The notes below the pieces were generated by a model. The model saw only the letters and a list, made by a program, of their open reading frames with translations. It did no database searches and had not been told where the DNA came from. From Acetobacteraceae bacterium (GTDB lineage: Bacteria; Pseudomonadota; Alphaproteobacteria; Acetobacterales; Acetobacteraceae): DNA of 64,000 bases. Where the stretch lies: NCBI GenBank assembly GCA_022842185.1, contig JALHQB010000002.1, positions 79,496 through 143,495 on the forward strand. Reading direction: 5' to 3'. The position numbers and the translations under genes are program-made. Below are positions 58,499 through 64,000 of this stretch, piece by piece. How positions within the stretch are numbered: the first letter of the stretch is position 1; each line of letters begins with the position of its first letter.

Positions 58499-59598
58499 GG
58501 CGCGTCATCCTCGACCAGCACGGCGGCATCGGCCGACCAGCCAAGTCGCACCGGCAATCCTTCGGCCGGCGCGAAGCTCGCCTGCCAGGCAGGCAGCACA
58601 ACGCGCAATTCGCCGAGCGTGTCCGTGCTGATCCGCAGCGAATACCCGGCCCCCAGGTAAGACCAGGCGACAATGCTGCCTCCGACGACATTCTCCGCCG
58701 TCGCGCCATCGGTCAGCAGCCCGATTTTCTCAGGCCTCAGAGACAACAGACTGCGCTTGCCTTCTGGCGGCGGAGCCTCGCCTTCGGTGAGACGCACGGC
58801 GATGTCGTGTACGCCCGCCTCAAGCGTGAAGCCACGCGCCGTCGGCACTCGCGCGATGCCTTCGAGGAAGTTCGACTTGCCGAGGAAGTCCGCGACGAAG
58901 CGCGTGCGCGGGCGTTCATACAACGCGCCGGGTGCGCCGTGCTGGATCAGCTTGCCGTGGTTGAGGATGGCGATGCGATCGGACATCGACAGCGCCTCCT
59001 CCTGATCATGTGTCACGTTGATGAAGGTGCGCCCGACGCGCTTGTGTAGCGCCTTCAGTTCCTCCTGCAATTCCGCGCGCAGTTTCTTGTCGAGCGCCGA
59101 AAGCGGTTCATCGAGCAGCAGCAGCGCCGGGTCGAATACCAGCGCGCGCGCCAAGGCCACGCGCTGCTGCTGCCCGCCCGACAATTGCTTCGGCAACCGG
59201 TCCGCGAATTGCCCGAGCTGAACCAGATCGAGCGCCGCCCGCACCTTCACGTCGCGATCCGCGCGCGAAAGCCTGCGCACCCGGAGCGGGAAGGCGACGT
59301 TGTCGGCCACGGTCATGTGCGGGAACAGCGCATAGCCCTGGAAGACCATGCCGAAGTTGCGCTTTTCCGGCGGCAACGGCGTGATGTCGCTGCCATCGAG
59401 CAGGATGGAACCGGCCGTGGGCGCGACGAAGCCCGCCACCGCCATCAGGATGGTCGTCTTGCCGGATCCGGACGGGCCGAGCAGGGTCAGGAATTCCCCC
59501 TGCCCGACCTCCAGCGATACCTTGTCCACCGCGGTGAAGGCGCCGTAGTGCTTGCTCAGGCCCCGCAGGACCAGCGCATGTCCGCGCCCGTCGCTCAC
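58495..59598 (-). CDS. ABC transporter ATP-binding protein (PotA-like)
   Basis: A 367-residue importer ATPase with a C-terminal TOBE domain (about 275-360, LLSLRPEKIGLLTDG). Motifs: Walker A LLGPSGSGKTTILMAVAG, Q-loop GMVFQGYALFPHMTV, signature LSGGQQQRVALARALV, Walker B LLLLDEPLSALDKKLR, H-loop NVTHDQEEALSMSDRIAIL. The GTG at 59598 overlaps the stop of the aldolase-like gene by four bases (GTGA), which decided the start over an in-frame upstream codon at 59658. It energises the PotB/PotC-like channel. Confidence 0.93.
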   Translation of the reverse strand: MSDGRGHALVLRGLSKHYGAFTAVDKVSLEVGQGEFLTLLGPSGSGKTTILMAVAGFVAPTAGSILLDGSDITPLPPEKRNFGMVFQGYALFPHMTVADNVAFPLRVRRLSRADRDVKVRAALDLVQLGQFADRLPKQLSGGQQQRVALARALVFDPALLLLDEPLSALDKKLRAELQEELKALHKRVGRTFINVTHDQEEALSMSDRIAILNHGKLIQHGAPGALYERPRTRFVADFLGKSNFLEGIARVPTARGFTLEAGVHDIAVRLTEGEAPPPEGKRSLLSLRPEKIGLLTDGATAENVVGGSIVAWSYLGAGYSLRISTDTLGELRVVLPAWQASFAPAEGLPVRLGWSADAAVLVEDDAP

Positions 59599-60365
59599 GC
59601 CTTGTAGTCCGGCTGTTCGCGGTCGAGCTTCCGCTTGAGTGCCTGCCAGGGCAGCCAACCCTTGGTCGGTCCGGTACCGAATTGCGCCGCGGTGCGCGCG
59701 ACCAGCTGAGAGGACGGGATGGCCAGTGGCACGCCGGACGACTGCGCGGCCAATTGGATGCGGCAGGCCTGCTCCAGGTAATACATCCAGTAGAAGGCAG
59801 CCGCGACGGTCGGCCCGACCGTCAGCAGCCCGTGATGGCGCAGGATCATGCAGGGCTTGCTGCCGAGGTCGCGCACCAGGCGTTCCCGTTCGGACAGATT
59901 GTCATCCGCCGCGACGCCCTCGTAGTCGTGCAGCGCGACCTTGCCGTCGAACTCGATGCTGATCTGGTTCAGCGGCAGCAGCCCGCCGGTCTGCGCGGCC
60001 ACAGCCATGCCGGCCAGCGTATGCGTGTGCATCACGCACATCGCATCGGGGCATTCGCGATGTACCGCCGAATGGATCACGAAGCCGGCCGGGTTCACCG
60101 GCCAGGATGTGTCCTGCAGCGGTTCGCCCTCGGCATCGACGGCGACCAGGCTGCTCGCCGTGATCTCCTCGAACAACAATCCGTAGGGATTGACCAGGAA
60201 GCGATGGCCTTCCCCCGGCAGTCGCGCGGACAAATGCGTGAAGACGAGATCGGTCATACCGAACAACGCGATCAGCCGATAGGCGGCGGCGAGGTCCTCT
60301 CGCACCTCCTGTTCGGTCTGCGGGCGGCTGGGGTCCGGCTTCACCGGTGGCGGAGGGAGGGGCAT
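59595..60365 (-). CDS. Class II aldolase/adducin family protein
   Basis: A 256-residue zinc enzyme of the class II aldolase/adducin family (fuculose- or ribulose-phosphate aldolase-like). Zinc ligands are in VMHTHTLAGMAVAA and ILRHHGLLTVGP, with FTHLSARLPGEGHRFLVNPYGLLFEEITASSL as the phosphate-site block. It lacks a clear sugar-phosphate pathway context and sits between the GhrA-like and ATPase genes. It may cleave or decarboxylate a hydroxy-oxo acid related to the imported substrate. The start ATG at 60365 shares one base with the ghrA-like stop, and its own stop overlaps the ATPase GTG start. Confidence 0.88.
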   Translation of the reverse strand: MPLPPPPVKPDPSRPQTEQEVREDLAAAYRLIALFGMTDLVFTHLSARLPGEGHRFLVNPYGLLFEEITASSLVAVDAEGEPLQDTSWPVNPAGFVIHSAVHRECPDAMCVMHTHTLAGMAVAAQTGGLLPLNQISIEFDGKVALHDYEGVAADDNLSERERLVRDLGSKPCMILRHHGLLTVGPTVAAAFYWMYYLEQACRIQLAAQSSGVPLAIPSSQLVARTAAQFGTGPTKGWLPWQALKRKLDREQPDYKA

Positions 60366-61303
60366 CAGTAGCCTCGCTCGGGATCATAGAGGTTGGGCAG
60401 CGTCTCGCCGCGCTCGAAACGGGCGATGCAGCCGGCGATGTAGCGCGCGCGGTCCAGCCGGCTCGGCAGGCTGGCCGCGTGCGGGGTCACGGTGATGCGT
60501 GGATGTGCCCAGGCCGGGTTGTCGGCAGCGAGTGGTTCCTGTTCGAACACATCGAGCACGGCCCCCGAAAGCTGGCCGGAATCGAGTGCGGCGATGATGT
60601 CCGGCAGCACCTGGTGCGCGCCGCGGCCGACCTGCACGAGCCCCGCGCCGCGCGGCAATCGCCCGAGCAGCGGGGCCGCGATCATCCCCGCAGTCTCGGG
60701 CGTGGCCGGCAACAGGCAGACCAGCACGTCGCTCCGCGCCAGGAAGGCAGCTTGTTCACCCGGCCCGGCGAAGCATTCCATGCCATCGACCAGCTTGCGG
60801 CTGCGTGACCATCCGATCACCGGGATGCCGAGGCCCCGCAGCATGGCCGCGGCACGCAACCCCATCGCACCGAGGCCCATGATGCCGACGGTCTTGTCCG
60901 CGGCGGCGAAGGGCGGGTCGAAGGCATCCCAATCGCTTTTTGCCTGGGCGACGGCCATGCGCCGCGCATCCTTGTGCAGCGACAGCACCGCCCAGCAGAC
61001 GAATTCCCCCATGCGCTGCGTCGCTTCGGGCGGCACGCAGCGCACCAGCGGCAGGTGGCGGGGCAGGTGCGGATCGGCCGCAATAGCGTCTACGCCCGCC
61101 CCCGCGCCGAAGATCGCGCGCAGGCGCGGCAGCTTCGCCAGCCGGCCCGGCTCCGGGTCCCACACCAGCGCATAATCGATCGCGGCGGGATCGAGTTTGG
61201 GGTCGTCCCACCACCGCAATTCCAGTTCGGGCGCGACTTCGGAGAAACAGGCGCGCCATTCCGGCAGCGCCTTTTCCCCGCCCGACTTCACGACAAGGAT
61301 CAC
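60365..61303 (-). CDS. 2-hydroxyacid dehydrogenase (GhrA-like)
   Basis: A 312-residue D-2-hydroxyacid dehydrogenase of the glyoxylate/hydroxypyruvate reductase A type. The Rossmann motif is VGIMGLGAMGLRAAAMLRGLGIPVIGWSRS, with the Arg-containing VQVGRGAHQVLPDIIAALDSGQLSGAVLDVFEQEPLAADNP and the catalytic His in ITVTPHAASLPS. It starts with GTG at 61303, nine bases after the receptor stop; no upstream start fits. It probably reduces or oxidises a 2-hydroxy/2-oxo acid generated from the imported compound. Confidence 0.9.
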   Translation of the reverse strand: MILVVKSGGEKALPEWRACFSEVAPELELRWWDDPKLDPAAIDYALVWDPEPGRLAKLPRLRAIFGAGAGVDAIAADPHLPRHLPLVRCVPPEATQRMGEFVCWAVLSLHKDARRMAVAQAKSDWDAFDPPFAAADKTVGIMGLGAMGLRAAAMLRGLGIPVIGWSRSRKLVDGMECFAGPGEQAAFLARSDVLVCLLPATPETAGMIAAPLLGRLPRGAGLVQVGRGAHQVLPDIIAALDSGQLSGAVLDVFEQEPLAADNPAWAHPRITVTPHAASLPSRLDRARYIAGCIARFERGETLPNLYDPERGY

Positions 61304-61312
61304 GGCCCGGCG

Positions 61313-62425
61313 TCAGCCCGTGACGGCGTCGATGAAGTCGGCATTGGCCTGCTGGTAGTTGCGGCCCCACCATTCTCCATTCAGCACGACCTGAACGCGG
61401 GCATTGTCCGGGTCGGTCGGGTTGTTCTTGCGCAATTCCTGCGGCACCAGTGCCGCCGCGCGCGGATTGGTCGGCCCGTTTCCGAGCAGCGTCAGCAGCC
61501 CGACCTGCGGTTCCGGATTTGCCAGCATCGAGGCGAGAAGACGCTGCGCGCCCTCCCCGCCCGGATTGCCGCGGGGGATCACGAAGATGCCCGCCTGCAA
61601 CAGCGCCTGCGGCCAAATAAACTTGATGCGGCCGTTGGTCTCGCGTTCCAGCACCGTCGCGCGGGTGTGCCAGATCTGGCCCATCACCGCCTCACCGGTG
61701 CGCAGGAACTGCTCGCTTTCGCTGCCGCTGTTCCAGAACACCGCATTGCGGCGCAGCGACGCCGCCTTGCGGACGGTGGCGGCGATGTCGAGCGGATAGA
61801 GGGCCGACGGCGCCTTGCCGAGCGCCATCTGCGCGGCATCGAGGGTGGCGAGCGCATCGCGCCGCATCAACCTTGTGCCGGGAAATTTCTGCAGGTCGTA
61901 GAAATCGGCCCAGGAGGTCGGGCCGCCCTGGGGGAACTTGGCGCTGTCGTAACAAAGGACGGAACTGAACGAATAGGGCGCCGCACCATATTCCAGCGCG
62001 AAGCCGACCGGCAGCGTGTTCTCCTTCTTGACCACGTCGTAGTCGATCTTTGTCAGCAGGTTCTGCCCGCCGAGCAGGAAGGACGAGGATGCCGAAGAAT
62101 CGCACAGGTCCCAGGTGACGCGCCGGCTTTCGACCATTGACCGGATGCGCCCGGCCGATGGCCCAGTGCTGTCCTGTTCCACCGTCCAACCCGCATTCGC
62201 GGCGACGAAGGGTGCGCCGTAGAAATTGCCGAAGCCCTGGTTGGCGAGCCCACCCCAATTCACCATCACGAGCTTCCGCGCGGCCTGCGCCTGCGCGGCG
62301 CCGCCTGCCATTGCGCCCACGCCCAGCGCAGCGAGACCGGCGAGCAGCGTACGCCGATCGACCTCCCCGCGGCGGAACCGCTGCATGGCCAGGTCGATAC
62401 AATCCTGCTGGAAACTCTGCATCAT
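61313..62425 (-). CDS. ABC transporter substrate-binding protein (PotD/AfuA-like), Tat signal
   Basis: A 370-residue periplasmic receptor. The N-terminus carries a twin-arginine signal at VDRRTLLAGLAALGVGAMAGG then AAQAQA (about residues 22-47). The mature part starts KLVMVNWGGLANQGFGNFYGAPFV, typical of the polyamine/iron receptor family, followed by WDLCDSSASSSFLLGGQNLLTKIDYDVV. Two adjacent ATG codons lie at 62425 and 62422; the first has GAGGAGA about six bases upstream. It is the first gene of the seven-gene operon. The binding pocket cannot be predicted, and the aldolase and dehydrogenase partners make an organic acid more likely than a polyamine. Confidence 0.9.
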   Translation of the reverse strand: MMQSFQQDCIDLAMQRFRRGEVDRRTLLAGLAALGVGAMAGGAAQAQAARKLVMVNWGGLANQGFGNFYGAPFVAANAGWTVEQDSTGPSAGRIRSMVESRRVTWDLCDSSASSSFLLGGQNLLTKIDYDVVKKENTLPVGFALEYGAAPYSFSSVLCYDSAKFPQGGPTSWADFYDLQKFPGTRLMRRDALATLDAAQMALGKAPSALYPLDIAATVRKAASLRRNAVFWNSGSESEQFLRTGEAVMGQIWHTRATVLERETNGRIKFIWPQALLQAGIFVIPRGNPGGEGAQRLLASMLANPEPQVGLLTLLGNGPTNPRAAALVPQELRKNNPTDPDNARVQVVLNGEWWGRNYQQANADFIDAVTG

Positions 62426-62608
62426 CGTCTCTCCTCGCTGGGCACGCGCAACGCCGTGCCTCGGCCACCGCACCGAAAGGGACTTAGCACGACGCATGCC
62501 AGGATACGCAGCCGACATGCCGCGCCGTCCCCGTCACCCCTTGCGGTCGCTGCCGCAGCGGCGTGAAATCTCCCGTGCAAATCACACCACCAGCAGGCTG
62601 ACCGGGCA
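62426..62608. promoter_or_regulatory. Divergent promoter region of uptake operon and FAD oxidoreductase
   Basis: The 183 bases between the receptor start (minus) and the FAD oxidoreductase start (plus) must hold promoters for both operons. I could not pick out reliable -35/-10 boxes or operators. The shared region makes co-regulation plausible. Confidence 0.45.
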
Positions 62609-63937
62609 ATGACCACCACGGATTCCATCCTCGCGCCGGGCTTCAAGACCACCCCTTGGTGGTGGGAAGCCGCCGAGCCCGTCGCCCGGGACAGCGTGCT
62701 GCCCGACCGGGCCGGGGTTGCCATCGTCGGGGGCGGCTATGCCGGGCTGTCGGCGGCGCTGACGCTGCGGCGGCTGGGGCATGAGGTCACGGTGCTGGAC
62801 GCGGAGCGGATCGGCTGGGGCGCATCCTCGCGCAACGGGGGCATGGTCTCCGGCGGGTTGAAGGTGGCGTCCGGCGCGCTTACCAAGAGTTATGGCGTGG
62901 AGCGCGGACGTGCCATCGCCGATGCCGCCGCTGCCTCATTCCCATTCATCGAGGAGACGATCGCGCGCGAGGGGATCGATTGCGACTACCTGCGCTGCGG
63001 ACGCTTCGTGCCGGCCTGGACGCCGAAGCATTATGACGGGCTGGCCGCCCGCGCCAATTTCATCGCCGAGGTCACCGGCCTGCCAACCCGCATGCTGCCG
63101 CGCGAGCGGCAGCGTGAAGCCTTGGGCAGCGACCACTACCATGGCGGCATGATCGCGGAGGCCTCGGGCAGCCTGCATCCGGGCAAGTACGCGCGCGGCC
63201 TGGCGGATGCCGCCGAACGCGCCGGCGCGCGGCTGGTCGATGGCGTGCGCGTCGGCGGTATCCGGCAGGACGGCACCGGCTTTCGCATCACCACCGACCG
63301 CGGCCAGATGCGTGCCGATGCCGTGCTGGTCGCGACGAACGGGTACTCGCGCGACAGCGAGGGGAAGTCGGCCATGCCGTGGCTGGCCAGGCGCATGATC
63401 CCGGTCGGGTCCTACATCATCGCCACAGAGGAATTGCCGGCCGAGATGATGGACCGCCTGTTCCCCGGGCGGCGGATGATCAGCGACACGCGGCGGGTGC
63501 TGAGCTACTTCCGCCCCTCGCCCTTCGGCAACCGTATCCTGTGGGGCGGGCGCGCATCCTTCGGCCCGACCGCGCCGGATGTCGCGGCGCCTGTTCTGCG
63601 CGGCTTCATGCTTTCGGTGTTCCCGGAACTCAAGGATGTGCGGCTGACCCATGCCTGGACCGGCAATGTCGCCTTCACATTCGATTTCCTGCCCCATATC
63701 GGCGTGCAGGACGGCATCCACTACGCCGCCGGCTGCCAGGGCTCGGGCGTCGCGATGGCGACCTGGCTCGGACATCGCGCGGCGCTGAAGATCGCCGGGG
63801 CGGACAATCAAGGCTTCGCGCTCGATGGGCTGAACTTCCCGACGGCGCCGCTGTACAACGGCAATCCGAACTGGTTCCTGCCGATCGTCGGCGGCTGGTA
63901 TCGGCTGCGCGACCATCTGGACAGGGCCGCCGCATGA
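62609..63937 (+). CDS. FAD-dependent oxidoreductase (DAO family, gamma-glutamylputrescine-oxidase-like)
   Basis: A 442-residue flavoprotein of the D-amino-acid/glycine-oxidase (DAO) family. The FAD motif VAIVGGGYAGLSAALTLRRLGHEVTVLDAERIGWGASSRNGGMVSGGL (about residues 36-82) matches PuuB and OrdL-type enzymes. The C-terminal GIHYAAGCQGSGVAMATWLGHRAALKIAG is the second FAD-contact block, and WTGNVAFTFDFLPHIG is the family substrate block. No signal peptide. It is divergent from the uptake operon and overlaps the following amidohydrolase gene by four bases. Substrate is probably a secondary amine or N-substituted amino acid. Confidence 0.9.
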   Translation: MTTTDSILAPGFKTTPWWWEAAEPVARDSVLPDRAGVAIVGGGYAGLSAALTLRRLGHEVTVLDAERIGWGASSRNGGMVSGGLKVASGALTKSYGVERGRAIADAAAASFPFIEETIAREGIDCDYLRCGRFVPAWTPKHYDGLAARANFIAEVTGLPTRMLPRERQREALGSDHYHGGMIAEASGSLHPGKYARGLADAAERAGARLVDGVRVGGIRQDGTGFRITTDRGQMRADAVLVATNGYSRDSEGKSAMPWLARRMIPVGSYIIATEELPAEMMDRLFPGRRMISDTRRVLSYFRPSPFGNRILWGGRASFGPTAPDVAAPVLRGFMLSVFPELKDVRLTHAWTGNVAFTFDFLPHIGVQDGIHYAAGCQGSGVAMATWLGHRAALKIAGADNQGFALDGLNFPTAPLYNGNPNWFLPIVGGWYRLRDHLDRAAA

Positions 63938-64000
63938 ACGCCGACTTCGTCCTTCTCAACGCCAGCATCGCGACGATGGATGCCACGGGCACGCAACCCG
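63934..64000 (+). CDS. Amidohydrolase family protein, N-terminus only
   Basis: Only the first 22 codons are in the window: MNADFVLLNASIATMDATGT, then QP. The pattern x-D-x-V-L-x-N-x-x-I-x-T-M-D is the usual start of YtcJ-like and N-acyl-amino-acid-type amidohydrolases. The ATG overlaps the FAD oxidoreductase stop (ATGA), so it is co-translated with it. The metal-binding HxH lies outside the window. Confidence 0.6.
   Translation, partial: MNADFVLLNASIATMDATGTQP

Overview
The window is 64 kb of a high-GC (roughly two-thirds or more G+C) chromosome. Gene content and order point to an alphaproteobacterium, most likely Acetobacteraceae of the Roseomonas type. The evidence is mltB-rlpA-dac in tandem, sdhE-mfd divergent from recG, a stand-alone tricarboxylate-type (Bug) receptor, a fabI/maoC-pta/ackA/DUF3141 cluster, a three-gene 2-oxoacid oxidoreductase and PotABCD-like uptake operons. 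This assignment is inference from protein families and gene order, not from a marker-gene comparison. I saw no phage, insertion sequence, CRISPR array or plasmid function, and coding density is high.

Layout: 1-2.65 kb (minus) is a cell-wall set (MltB, RlpA, and a D-Ala-D-Ala carboxypeptidase cut by the window edge). 2.76-7.8 kb (plus) holds an MmgE/PrpD protein, tRNA-Ser(TGA), two CNNM-domain transporters and a DedA protein. 7.9-12.8 kb holds a secreted-type RTX repeat protein, a membrane-anchored degenerate GGDEF protein, a DsbA-family oxidoreductase, tRNA-Val(GAC) with a clear terminator, a tandem duplicated non-coding element and a beta-barrel protein. 12.9-18.8 kb is DNA repair (mfd and recG) with sdhE. 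18.9-23.9 kb is a Gld-like ABC system (ATPase, permease, GldG-like, DUF4340) with a coupled NUDIX gene. 23.9-30.5 kb has a Bug receptor, msrP with a small membrane protein instead of msrQ, two glycosyltransferases, and a PAS/GGDEF-like/EAL phosphodiesterase behind a 12-nt homopolymer.

30.9-38.9 kb has a NIPSNAP protein, a zinc dehydrogenase and the acyl-phosphate/acetate cluster fabI, maoC-pta, ackA, DUF3141. 39.1-42.2 kb is a tightly overlapping three-gene operon: a cyclic-nucleotide phosphodiesterase-like HD protein, a class III adenylate cyclase with class IIIb-type residues, and a patatin phospholipase. It is the best candidate in the window for a signalling module not described as such. 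42.2-48.1 kb (minus) encodes an NAD(P)H-type 2-oxoacid oxidoreductase (FAD/FeS, alpha, beta) plus a PLP decarboxylase-like enzyme. 48.3-53.5 kb (minus) is a catabolic operon of DUF1028, class V PLP enzyme, zinc dehydrogenase, hydroxyacyl-CoA dehydrogenase and a protocatechuate-3,4-dioxygenase-like pair. Divergent from it are a peptide-type ABC receptor and a CnbZ-like protein.

55.9-62.4 kb (minus) is a seven-gene uptake/catabolism operon (receptor, GhrA-like dehydrogenase, class II aldolase-like, ABC ATPase, two permeases, hydrolase). The right end (plus) has an FAD amine-oxidase-like protein and the first codons of an amidohydrolase. Many genes overlap by 1 or 4 bases (ATGA, GTGA or TGATG), so translational coupling is the rule here. 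Start codons were chosen from these overlaps, visible Shine-Dalgarno sites and signal peptides.
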